From contig JACRQF010000009.1 in assembly GCA_016222825.1 (NCBI GenBank), positions 806,001 through 870,000 on the forward strand: a stretch of DNA of 64,000 nucleotides, read 5' to 3'. Below the pieces are notes generated by a model. The model had not been told where the DNA came from. It worked only from the letters and a program-made list of their open reading frames with translations, and searched no databases. The translations under genes and the position numbers were made by a program. Positions 25,901 through 33,108 of the stretch are shown here, piece by piece. The stretch comes from Verrucomicrobiota bacterium (lineage in GTDB: Bacteria; Verrucomicrobiota; Verrucomicrobiia; CAIQCK01). The first letter of the stretch is position 1, and every line of letters starts with the position of its first letter.

Positions 25901-26281
25901 GACGCGGAAACCGGCGTGTTCATGCTGCTCTACCTCGACCTCGCCTACGAACAAGCCCGCAAGGAAGGCCGCCTGCGCACGCTGAGCGACCTCCAAGCCG
26001 CCATCCGCTACGGCGCGGTCAAGCGTCTGCGGCCGAAGTTCATGACCGTGGCGACGACATTCATCGGCCTGATGCCGATCATGTGGTCCATGGGCGCCGG
26101 CGCCGACACGATGAAGCGCATCGCCGCGCCGATGATCGGCGGCATCCTCACCTCCTTCCTGCTGGAACTGCTCGTCTATCCCGCCATCTACCAGATCTGG
26201 AAATGGAACTTCGGCATGAGGCGGCAACCCGCCGCCGCGCCAGCGGAAGGAACTGCCGTCCCGTTGCCTTCGGGCGCGTAG
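22982..26281 (+). CDS. cusA: CusA-like RND heavy-metal efflux pump
   Basis: A 1099-residue inner-membrane proton antiporter, twelve helices with two large periplasmic loops. The three methionines that bind Cu(I)/Ag(I) in E. coli CusA (M573, M623, M672) are matched by YMPSTMPG, PLSMLETVIILKP and IEMLSTGIRTP, which favours copper/silver over zinc or cobalt. The proton-relay helix reads GELSDAAIVMVEQVHK, close to the family GxxxDAAIVMIENxHK. Length is slightly above the roughly 1045 of CusA. It follows the adaptor gene by one base, so the two are co-translated. No outer-membrane CusC/TolC-type gene is present downstream; the next 300 bases hold no plus-strand gene. Confidence 0.93.
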   Translation: MINRIIDFSVQNRLVIFILVAMGCVAGWWSMRHVPLDAIPDLSDTQVIVYSRWDRSPDLVENQVTYPIVSAMLGAPGVKSVRGYSDFGYSYVYVIFEDGTDIYWARARIQEYLSTVLPRLPQGVKTEIGPDATALGWIFQYALVDESGKHSLADLRSYQDWYLKYHLKSVPGVAEVAPVGGFGKQFQVNVDPNRLRAFGVSIGRVVEAVQQGNRESGGRLIEFGGTEYMVRGRGYIKSIADIENIVLDTRNGTPIRVKDVGQVVLGPDIRRGLCDLDGKGETVSGIVVMRHGQNALDVIKRVKAKLHEIEPGLPSGVKVVTVYDRSDLILRSMDNLKTTLFEVVLAVALVIFVFLWHVPSAIIPAITLPIALLLSFIPFHFLGMTANIMSLAGLAIAVGELSDAAIVMVEQVHKRLEEAARNGRHAEYRAIAVEAIKQVAGPSFYALLVIAVSFLPVLALEAQEGRMFKPLAYTKTLSMLVAALLVITLDPALRITLMRLRNYHFRPAWLCRLVNAVAVGRIRSESTHPISQFLIRIYEPVLAWSLRRKWVVIGGAVVAVISTVPVFQKLGSEFMPPLEEGSILYMPSTMPGISVTEAQKLLQLTDRVIRQFPEVATVLGKAGRSETPTDPAPLSMLETVIILKPKSEWRPVETWYSGWAPAWLASVFRHVTPDRISQEALIDEMNAALQIPGLANGWTMPIKGRIEMLSTGIRTPLGLKVSGSNLATIESIGTKIEHVLKSVPGTRSVFAERTGSGFFLDFAWNREALSRYGLNVEEAQQSIENAIGGENVTTVIAGQERYPVNVRYQRDFRSDLASLRRVLVSTADGQTQLPLSQFADIRAAHGPAMIRNEDGMLTGYVFVDIAGSDAGGYIKTADAVLREKVQLPAGYAVLWSGQYEAMARVKERLWLVVPFTLFLIVCLLYMNTGSITKTMIVLLAVPFSAVGAIWFLYLLGYNMSVAVWVGLIALLGVDAETGVFMLLYLDLAYEQARKEGRLRTLSDLQAAIRYGAVKRLRPKFMTVATTFIGLMPIMWSMGAGADTMKRIAAPMIGGILTSFLLELLVYPAIYQIWKWNFGMRRQPAAAPAEGTAVPLPSGA

Positions 26282-26314
26282 CAGTCGCCAAAGAAATCCG
26301 TCCGACAACCAAGC

Positions 26315-26581
26315 TCAGCGACCGCCGCCGGAAACGCCCGGTCGGCTGCAACAATCGCGAGCCAATTCTCCCAGACCGTCCGGCTGCCCAACGGAGCGGC
26401 GGTTCGCTGCAGCTTCGTTGTAGTCGGCGCGCGTCTCCGGCAAGTCCCCGTCTTTGTTGACGGCGTAGATGTCGGGCTGGATGCGCCACATCTCCAGCTC
26501 GGCGTCGAGCCAGCCCCAACCGGTCGTGATGAGCGCCCGGTGGACGCAGCGGATGGAGGCGCAGAGATAACGGCGCTCGTC
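26315..26581 (-). pseudogene. Coding-like remnant in frame behind the amidotransferase stop
   Basis: After the TAG at 26582-26584 the same minus-strand frame runs open for 88 codons to a TGA at 26315-26317. The first about 55 codons read like protein (RRYLCASIRCVHRALITTGW, WRIQPDIYAVNKDGDLPETR) and over 85 percent of their third positions are G/C; the rest looks random. It may be a lost C-terminal part of the amidotransferase protein, cut off by a nonsense mutation, or a fragment of an unrelated gene. I do not recognise the domain. Confidence 0.4.
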
Positions 26582-27478
26582 CTACCGGAACAGCGGATGG
26601 CCCGCGCCCTTGAGATGCTCCACGTTCGCGTCGTTGCCGGCGATGCGGAAGAAATTTTGGAGCAGGATTTTTCCGTGCGGATGCTCGTCGTCGTAGATCT
26701 CCGGATGGAACTGCGTGCCATAGACCGGCCGGTCGCGGTGCTTGATCACTTGCACCTTGCACTCGGCGGAACTAGCGAGCAGGTCGAACGCGACCGGCAA
26801 CTGCTTGCACTCGGCGTAGTGGCGCTGCGGCACGACAATCTCGTCCGGCAGGCCGTCGAAGATCGGGTCGCGCTTGACGATGCGCACGGTCCCGAAATCC
26901 CACTCCTTGTAGAGGCCGGGGTAATACTTCGGGTTCGGGTCTTTTTCGCCGGGCTTGAGCTTGCGCATGATGCCGCTTGTGCCGCCGTAGGTGAGGTAAA
27001 TCAAATGATGGCCGCCGCAGAACGCGATGAACGGCTTGGTCGTCAGCTTGATCAGCTCCTGCAGTTCCTGTTCGCGGGCCTTGTCGTCGCGCGGCTTCCA
27101 CGCTGTCATCACGATGGCCTTGATGTTCGGCTTCTCCAGGTCGCGCCGTGTGATCTGGATGTAGCTGACAAGCACGCACGGCAAGCCGGACAACTCCTCG
27201 ATGCGGTTGCGAAGCTGCAACACTTTCCTTAACCCATGCGGCAAACCGTCGGCGTTGTCCTGGGGCTGTAACGGTCGGCGCAGGACCTTGCCGCCGCCAG
27301 CCTGTTTGACCTGCTCACGCAGCTCAGCCGCGTTCTGCGTGTTGATGAGGACGACCGATGGCGGGAAGTTTGTGCTGAACTTCGCCCAGCCACTGAAGAG
27401 GTCGCCCGTGCCGTCGAGCGGAGAAGCGGCACCTGTGCTGACAAGCGCAGGCAATAACACTGACAGGAGCCATTTCAT
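26582..27478 (-). CDS. Exported class I glutamine amidotransferase-fold protein
   Basis: A 298-residue protein with a signal peptide (about 1-18) and a GATase1 fold. The nucleophile elbow has Cys154 in FIAFCGGHHLIYL, and the other triad members are His258 and Glu260 in YGTQFHPEIYD, exactly as in glutaminase domains. Export is odd for a classical glutaminase, which feeds ammonia to a synthetase, so a different hydrolysis outside the cytoplasm is more likely. The start overlaps the stop of the upstream alpha/beta hydrolase as ATGA, so they form a two-gene operon. The gene ends at a TAG followed by an open, coding-like frame. Confidence 0.8.
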   Translation of the reverse strand: MKWLLSVLLPALVSTGAASPLDGTGDLFSGWAKFSTNFPPSVVLINTQNAAELREQVKQAGGGKVLRRPLQPQDNADGLPHGLRKVLQLRNRIEELSGLPCVLVSYIQITRRDLEKPNIKAIVMTAWKPRDDKAREQELQELIKLTTKPFIAFCGGHHLIYLTYGGTSGIMRKLKPGEKDPNPKYYPGLYKEWDFGTVRIVKRDPIFDGLPDEIVVPQRHYAECKQLPVAFDLLASSAECKVQVIKHRDRPVYGTQFHPEIYDDEHPHGKILLQNFFRIAGNDANVEHLKGAGHPLFR

Positions 27479-28377
27479 GGAAAAACGAGTTTATTGAGCC
27501 ACGCGCGGAGCTTGGCGCGCGCTTCGCCGGGGCGGAGCGTCCACGCGTCGTTGTGATTGCGGAAACCGGTCGGGACGAACGTGTAGTTCCCGCCTGGCAT
27601 CGCCCCGGCGAGATAACGGCGCGTGTCCTCGACACCGCCACCTTCGTGGCAGATGAACTGCGGCCGCGAGCCGAGCCGTTTTAGCCGAGCCAGCGCCGAA
27701 ACGCGGTCGGCGCCGGGATACGACCACTGCGTCCGCACGCCATCGTAATGGCTGTAGGGCACGAAGCCGCACCAGAGCTTCGCTGTCGCGTCGTCGTGCA
27801 GGCCGAGGAAGTTACACGCGATGGCACCGCGCGAGAAGCCGCACAGCACGACGCGTTTCTCATCGCCGCCATATTCGCGACATATCCACGCCACCGCTTC
27901 GCGGCAGTATTTCAATGTTGGTTGCGGGTTGTAGGTTGGTTTGTCGCCCCACCACCGCACCGCGATCTCCTTGCCCGCGTCGTCCAGATACGGCAGACAG
28001 ACCCAGATGAAGCCCTTGCCCGCCGACATGCCGTAGCCGAGCTTGCTGCCCTCAGGCCGGCCGCCGCTGATGTCGCCAAACTTGTTCGTATAGCCGCCGT
28101 TGCCGGCATACTCGATGATGACCGGCCAGCGCCGCGACGGCTGCCAGTCTTTCGGCAAATACAAGACGTGATAGATCGCGGTTTGCCGCCACGCCGGCAA
28201 CGTCTGTTTCACGCGCAGGCCCGGTCCCGGCGCCGCGTCCGTCAACAGCGGGATCTCCAAGTCCGGCGGCACGGTTGAGATGTCCGGCCACGTCCGCAGT
28301 TCAGCGATGGCGCAGAAGGAGGGAAGCGCGAAGAAACCGAGCATGAAGCACAAGTGGACTCCTCTACGAAGTGTCAT
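27475..28377 (-). CDS. Secreted alpha/beta hydrolase
   Basis: A 300-residue exported serine hydrolase. The signal peptide covers about residues 1-25 (MTLRRGVHLCFMLGFFALPS...). The nucleophile is Ser182 in LCGFSRGAIA, and the likely catalytic His lies in GFRNHNDAWTL near the end. VIIEYAGNGGYTN forms the oxyanion-loop strand. It resembles carbohydrate or peptide esterases of the LpqC/poly-hydroxyalkanoate-depolymerase-like group, without a firm subfamily. ATG 28377 is preceded by AAAGGA at ideal distance, which argues against the longer frame. Co-transcribed with the amidotransferase-fold gene. Confidence 0.8.
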   Translation of the reverse strand: MTLRRGVHLCFMLGFFALPSFCAIAELRTWPDISTVPPDLEIPLLTDAAPGPGLRVKQTLPAWRQTAIYHVLYLPKDWQPSRRWPVIIEYAGNGGYTNKFGDISGGRPEGSKLGYGMSAGKGFIWVCLPYLDDAGKEIAVRWWGDKPTYNPQPTLKYCREAVAWICREYGGDEKRVVLCGFSRGAIACNFLGLHDDATAKLWCGFVPYSHYDGVRTQWSYPGADRVSALARLKRLGSRPQFICHEGGGVEDTRRYLAGAMPGGNYTFVPTGFRNHNDAWTLRPGEARAKLRAWLNKLVFP

Positions 28378-28767
28378 GTAGCGTCCTTTCATCGCCGATA
28401 TTCCTTGATGCAGCCCGGAGTCTGCCAATTGCCGGGCTGCAACGCGAGCTTCGCGTGCGACCAGTTTCCAGCGTTGCCTGCTGGAACGACCGCTTGGCTT
28501 GTGCAGTCATCCCCCCTACTCCACCGGCACCGGCGCGCGATTCTGGTGGCGCCCAAGCCCGGCGTATTGCCAGACGTTGAGCGGGAGCGCACCCGAGAAG
28601 TTACAGTGGCTCCGCGCGTCATAGCGCCGCCGGATTATTGCGTGGTTCCGAGGACAATTCTGCGCCAATCCAGACTTGACGCCCCACGACAAGGCGGCCT
28701 AACCTACGAGCCGTTCGGTGGTAGTCAGTTACAAGGACGTCAGTTGAGCACAAGAACAGAGCAAGGT
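28378..28767. other. 390-base divergent intergenic region with no gene
   Basis: It separates the minus-strand hydrolase from the plus-strand PEP-CTERM gene and should contain promoters for both. It holds a row of three hairpins at 28409-28486 (listed separately). A weak plus-strand promoter candidate is TTGACG at 28676-28681 with TAACCT 18 bases on. Nothing else was recognised. Confidence 0.5.
28409..28486. repeat. Row of three perfect hairpins
   Basis: TGCAGCCCGG (28409-28418) pairs with CCGGGCTGCA (28432-28441); ACGCGA pairs with TCGCGT at 28442-28456 around a 3-base loop; TTCCAGC pairs with GCTGGAA at 28466-28486. The stems follow one another almost without gaps. Lying between divergent genes they cannot be a terminator for either. 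A palindromic repeat element or a structured leader RNA is possible. Confidence 0.6.
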
Positions 28768-29421
28768 ATGCGACAAGGAACATCGTTTACGCGCTGTTTG
28801 GTTCTGTGCGCTTCCCTATGGGTTGCTGCTGTTCCCAGCCACGCGCTCATAATTATTCTGAATCCTGACCTCGGCCGGTCAACACCGCCGCCGGGATGGG
28901 GCGGTGCTGTCGCCAATACTCTCAATGATCCGTTTGCCTACAATCCGGCAAGCCCAACCAGCCCCATGCCGGCAATATTTTTTTCGGATGGCAGCACCGG
29001 TTACCACGCGTCATCCGTGGGCGACGTCACAATCGCGTTCACGATGAGCCAGGCCTACGACAACCTTTTCTTGGATCTGTATGGACGGGATAGTTTTACG
29101 TTTCGTGACAACAATCTGACGATCCAGTTCTTCAACGGGTCGTGGGCTGGTGGCAGCATGACCGAGCAGATTACTGGCTTCAACGTCAACGATGCCACTT
29201 TTCATGGTCGCGTGACCGCGACCTCCACTACTCGGGCCGACCGATTCCAGATCACCCGCCCTTTCCCCCTGCCAAACGGGGACCAGGACACCGGTGTCAA
29301 CTACTTTACCATGATGGAAATCCGCGCCAATGGCATCCCGGAGCCATCGTCCGCAGTGCTCGTCATGGCGGGCGCCATCACGATGGTCATGCGACGAAAA
29401 CGGCGCAACCAAACGCAGTGA
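28768..29421 (+). CDS. PEP-CTERM sorted exported protein
   Basis: A 217-residue secreted protein. A signal peptide (MRQGTSFTRCLVLCASLWVA, cleaved after SHA) precedes a beta-rich body (NNLTIQFFNGSW, RVTATSTTRADRFQI). The C-terminus is a textbook PEP-CTERM tripartite signal: IPEPSS, then a hydrophobic helix (AVLVMAGAITMVM), then RRKRRN. Such proteins are cut and anchored by an exosortase, which is not in this window. ATG 28768 was chosen because the signal peptide starts there, although the frame is open for 138 codons upstream through the hairpin row. The body resembles the choice-of-anchor beta-sandwich group; the ligand is unknown. It is one of the few plus-strand genes and stands alone. Confidence 0.85.
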   Translation: MRQGTSFTRCLVLCASLWVAAVPSHALIIILNPDLGRSTPPPGWGGAVANTLNDPFAYNPASPTSPMPAIFFSDGSTGYHASSVGDVTIAFTMSQAYDNLFLDLYGRDSFTFRDNNLTIQFFNGSWAGGSMTEQITGFNVNDATFHGRVTATSTTRADRFQITRPFPLPNGDQDTGVNYFTMMEIRANGIPEPSSAVLVMAGAITMVMRRKRRNQTQ

Positions 29422-29492
29422 TCTGGACCATTGGGTTCCAGGGAATAACTTCGCAAATCCACAGCAAGCGCGTCCGCTGCTGACTGTTCATC

Positions 29493-32400
29493 TTACTCCA
29501 CAGGGCCAGGCCGCAGGATGTTCGGGGCGGTCTTGATCTTTGGGCGGATGGCGAGCCACTCGACGCCTTGGAAAACCGGATCGTCTTCCTGGCGCACTTC
29601 CTCGTCGCCGCGATAGGGGCACATCGTGTCCACCCAGCAGATGAGACGCTGCAAACTCACGTCGTCCACGCGAACGCCGTGGTGTTTGCCGCTGGAAACC
29701 TTTTCTATGAGACGGCTCGCATACGACAGGCGCTGCATCGGCGCGGGCGTTGCGTAGGCCACAGGGTCAACTTTCTCATAGCCTTCCACCAAAATCGTGT
29801 CGGCGATGCCAAAGCCGGGCGGGCAAACCTTCGGGGGCTCGTAGGCCTTGCCCCACGTCGGCTTGCCGATGAGCGTGAAATACGTCTCATCCCAATCGAG
29901 GAAACCCGGTCGGAATGTGAAATCGAGCGTCTTGCGCGCCTCGCCGTCGCCCTCGTGGCACTTGCTGCAATACTTGTCGAGCACCGGCCTGACGTAGCGC
30001 GTGTAGCTGACGGTCGTGTCGCTCCACGGCGGTGGCGTGATCGCGCGAGGTTGTTTTGCGAGCGCCAGTGAGCGTGCGTCGCCAGCGGGTGCTTTGCTGT
30101 GCGATTCGTGGCAGCCAAGGCAGCCGCGATATTCGCCGGGCATGACGTTGGCGAAGCTGCGCATCGTCTGGAGCGCGCGCTGCCGTTTGTCGAGCAACTG
30201 GAAATGCAGCGACAACCCTGCCGGCGCCTGGAACGCCACCGAGCCGTCCGCCTCGATCGGCACGGTGCCGAGCACGCGCTTGACGCCCTCGCTCTGCACA
30301 GCCGAGACGACGGGGCCGGTTGAGAGGTGGGGCCGTTTGTGCCAATAGGTGTAGGTCTTCGGCTCGATGTGGATGACGCGGAGGAACTTCGCTTTGCCCC
30401 GCAACTCCGCCGGCGCACCCTGATAGACGTTGTTGCTGAAGATAACGCCGTGCTCCGGTTGCTTGCGGTCGTTCTTCGACGGCCAAGCGACGCGGTCGGC
30501 GACGACCGGCGGCAGCGGGCGCGCCTTCAGCGGCATCGCATGGAAGATGTTGTGCGCGCCTTCGTAGATCAGCTCGCGGTTGCCGTCAGTGTCCATCAGG
30601 TAGAGCGCGAACTTCTCGCCGCGCCGCGCCGAGACGATGAAGTCGCGCTCGCTCAGCGGATACGGCGAGTAATAGGCCGTGAAATTCCCGCTGCGGTGGT
30701 AGCGTGGCGACTCGACTGGGTCCACCGGGCCGTTGCCGCATTCGGGCCAGATCACGTCGGCGGTGACCTTCGTGAGGCCGTGCGGAAAGTTGAAGCCTTT
30801 GTCGGGATCAATGATGCCGACCGAGCCGGCGAACCAGTCGTGATGCGCGCTGCCGGTCATCATCACGCGCCGGCTGCCGGGGATCGCGCGCGCGTCCTTC
30901 ACCACATCGGGCCAGACGCTCTGGTTGCCCCAAAACATCTGCACCTGCGTCCCATCGGGATTGACGGTCCAGAGCTTCTGCGCGCGCCAGAGCGGCTTGT
31001 CGGTGTATTCCCAACGCGTATAGACGATGCGCCCGTCGTTCATCACCGACGGCAGATAATCCGGCTCGTTGTTGCTGGAAATGAAATACATGTTGCCGCC
31101 GTCGCAATCGCAGCGGGCGAGCACGAACGCATTCGTCGGCGGCATGCAGCGCACGTAGGTGTGGCCGCGCGTCGTCGAGAACACGATGCGGCCATCCGGC
31201 GTGTAGATGGGATCGAGGTCGTCGAACTCGCCGTCGGTGAGCTGCCGCAGGCCAGTGCCGTCGGCGTTGATCTCGTAAAGGTGGAATGATTTTTCGTTGT
31301 GCGGCTTGAAGCAGAACACGATGCGCTTGCCGTCGAACGACACGTCCGGCCGCCAGAACGAGCCGTGGAGCGGCGACTGCGGCATGAGTTGCCTGAGCTT
31401 CCCGTCCGGCGCGAGGCCGCTCAGCACGAGCAACCGTGCGCCCGGCACCGCCATGTAACCGAGCCGATGCCGCGTCTCGTGCTGCCACTCCTTGCCCGCT
31501 GGAAATGGCATGTCCACGAAGACCAGCTTGTCGAAGTCCAGCGCCGGGTTCTTGAACATGACGCGACGCTTGAGTTCGCGCACTTTGAAGTAAGCTGCCG
31601 TTGACGCTTCCGCCTTCTCCAGTTCAGCAAGTTCCTTTGCCACATCCATGCTCAGTCTCGCCGCCAACTCTCGCGTCCACTTGATCTCGTCGCAAATCCT
31701 CTCCGCTGTCGGCTTGTCGTCCGCTTGGAACAGCCAGTCGCGCTCCAACGCCGCGCGCGCCTCCGCTGCTGTGAGGTTGCGCGTTTCCGGCGTCTGCGGT
31801 GTCACGTAGGGCGCCACCGCTTCCTGCACCTGCGGACGCCAGACGATGCGCTGTCCGGCCTCGAACATCAGTTCGATCCATTCCGGCGAGAACTGCGCCC
31901 CGTCGCCGCGCGCCTTCAGCGCCGCCAGCTTCCTCTCGACCACCGCCGCCTTGTCCCATCGCTTCAGGTCGTCGGCCGTCTGCTTCTTCCGTTGCGCGTC
32001 GGTGAGCGGCTTGTATTCCGTCATCATCTCCACCAGCCGCCCCGCCACTTCAAGATGGAACTCGTTGCCTTTCGAGCGGAGATAGCTGCCCGGATTGGCG
32101 AGGGTCCAAAGCTGGAACTGTTTGCATTCCTCCGGGTAGTTCGCCCGCAGCCGTTGGAGCAACAGCGCCGTCACCTTCGCGTCAAGTCGCACGCCCTTCT
32201 CGACGGCGTTGCGACGCGTGTCCGCGAGCGTCTCGGCGAACGACTTGCTCGGTGCGTAGATCGCCTCGACCGCCGCCTGCGCCGGCCCGCTGGAGCGCGC
32301 GAGCGCCTCGACGCCATTTCGGTAGAGCCGCCGGACCTCGTCCCCTGTCAGCGCGTCGGCATAGATGCGCAGTTCGTCCATCTGGCCGCGGAAACATTCA

Positions 32401-33020
32401 CCGCCGTTACTGGAGCCGATGCAACCGCGCGCGGGACCGCCGGCGACGATGCTGCCGGGCCGCGCCAGCGCGCCGACCTGCGCGCCGTCCAGATAAACGC
32501 GCATCACTTCTCCGTCGAACACCGCCGCGGCATGATGCCATAGTCCATCGGCCGCCTGTGCCGGCTCGATTTTCGCATCGCACTCGACGTAGCCGTTGAT
32601 GTTGAGGCCAAGCGAGAGGACGCGCCCGTTCTCTTGGAACGAGAACAACACGCGATTGTTGCCGTCCTCCTTGCGGAAGATCTCGTTGTAGTGATCAAAT
32701 CCCGCCGGCTGCACCCACACGCTGATGGACAGCTTTGCCAGCGGGCCGAACGCCGGCTTTTCGCCACAGCGCAGCAGGTGCCGGCCTGTGAAGTTCAGCC
32801 CGCCGTCGAACACACCCGCCACGCGCTCCACGCCGATCGACGTGCGCTCCGCCGTCGCTTCGCAACCGTTGCCGCTCGCATCGCGGCACACACCACTCAT
32901 CGTCTCGTCGAACGTCCAGCAGGCGATGAGCGGCTTGTCGAGCTTGAGCGGCTCGGAAGGCGCAGCGGCAACCATCGCAGCCGATGCCAGGAAGCTGAGG
33001 ATGATCGTGAACGGTTTCAT
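29493..33020 (-). CDS. HzsA-like diheme propeller protein with N-terminal LamG domain (paralogue A)
   Basis: A 1175-residue exported protein. After a signal peptide (1-20) comes a LamG/concanavalin-type domain (about 30-230, LIACWTFDETMSG to MDELRIYADALTGDEVRRLY), a helical middle (about 250-500), a TolB/WD40-like beta-propeller (repeats such as DGTGLRQLTDGEFDDLDPIY, YTPDGRIVFSTTRG) and a cytochrome c-like end with two heme motifs: CLGCH from residue 967 and CSKCH from residue 1018. The order propeller then heme domains recalls the alpha subunit of hydrazine synthase, and databases call such proteins HzsA-related; anammox chemistry is not implied. A periplasmic oxidoreductase working on glycans is a guess. 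It has its own promoter, a near copy of the IclR promoter at 55132-55185. Confidence 0.8.
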   Translation of the reverse strand: MKPFTIILSFLASAAMVAAAPSEPLKLDKPLIACWTFDETMSGVCRDASGNGCEATAERTSIGVERVAGVFDGGLNFTGRHLLRCGEKPAFGPLAKLSISVWVQPAGFDHYNEIFRKEDGNNRVLFSFQENGRVLSLGLNINGYVECDAKIEPAQAADGLWHHAAAVFDGEVMRVYLDGAQVGALARPGSIVAGGPARGCIGSSNGGECFRGQMDELRIYADALTGDEVRRLYRNGVEALARSSGPAQAAVEAIYAPSKSFAETLADTRRNAVEKGVRLDAKVTALLLQRLRANYPEECKQFQLWTLANPGSYLRSKGNEFHLEVAGRLVEMMTEYKPLTDAQRKKQTADDLKRWDKAAVVERKLAALKARGDGAQFSPEWIELMFEAGQRIVWRPQVQEAVAPYVTPQTPETRNLTAAEARAALERDWLFQADDKPTAERICDEIKWTRELAARLSMDVAKELAELEKAEASTAAYFKVRELKRRVMFKNPALDFDKLVFVDMPFPAGKEWQHETRHRLGYMAVPGARLLVLSGLAPDGKLRQLMPQSPLHGSFWRPDVSFDGKRIVFCFKPHNEKSFHLYEINADGTGLRQLTDGEFDDLDPIYTPDGRIVFSTTRGHTYVRCMPPTNAFVLARCDCDGGNMYFISSNNEPDYLPSVMNDGRIVYTRWEYTDKPLWRAQKLWTVNPDGTQVQMFWGNQSVWPDVVKDARAIPGSRRVMMTGSAHHDWFAGSVGIIDPDKGFNFPHGLTKVTADVIWPECGNGPVDPVESPRYHRSGNFTAYYSPYPLSERDFIVSARRGEKFALYLMDTDGNRELIYEGAHNIFHAMPLKARPLPPVVADRVAWPSKNDRKQPEHGVIFSNNVYQGAPAELRGKAKFLRVIHIEPKTYTYWHKRPHLSTGPVVSAVQSEGVKRVLGTVPIEADGSVAFQAPAGLSLHFQLLDKRQRALQTMRSFANVMPGEYRGCLGCHESHSKAPAGDARSLALAKQPRAITPPPWSDTTVSYTRYVRPVLDKYCSKCHEGDGEARKTLDFTFRPGFLDWDETYFTLIGKPTWGKAYEPPKVCPPGFGIADTILVEGYEKVDPVAYATPAPMQRLSYASRLIEKVSSGKHHGVRVDDVSLQRLICWVDTMCPYRGDEEVRQEDDPVFQGVEWLAIRPKIKTAPNILRPGPVE

Positions 33021-33035
33021 GCTGTTATTTCCGGC

Positions 33036-33091
33036 TGGTTTTATTACCGAAATGCGTTTTGATAAATAAAATAGGCTCCACCTCAAAGCAA
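33036..33091 (-). promoter_or_regulatory. Promoter and operator of the paralogue A gene, near copy of the iclR-type promoter
   Basis: On the minus strand TTGCTT (33086-33091) is followed after 17 bases by TATTTA (33063-33068), a plausible -35/-10 pair. Bases 33036-33072 match 55132-55168 at 31 of 37 positions, including an unbroken 17-base run (TGGTTTTATTACCGAAA on the plus strand). The motif ends 15 bases before ATG 33020, 14 bases at the other site. The downstream half probably binds the IclR regulator. Confidence 0.6.
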
Positions 33092-33108
33092 GCTCATTTT
33101 CCGTCCGC

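Noticed and set aside
26282..26581. Plus-strand gene after the pump, for example an outer-membrane channel
   Set aside because: No plus-strand frame here has a start, signal peptide or coding-like composition.
29493..33020. True hydrazine synthase and anammox metabolism
   Set aside because: Only the propeller-plus-heme architecture is shared; beta/gamma subunits and other anammox genes are absent and the context is glycan breakdown.
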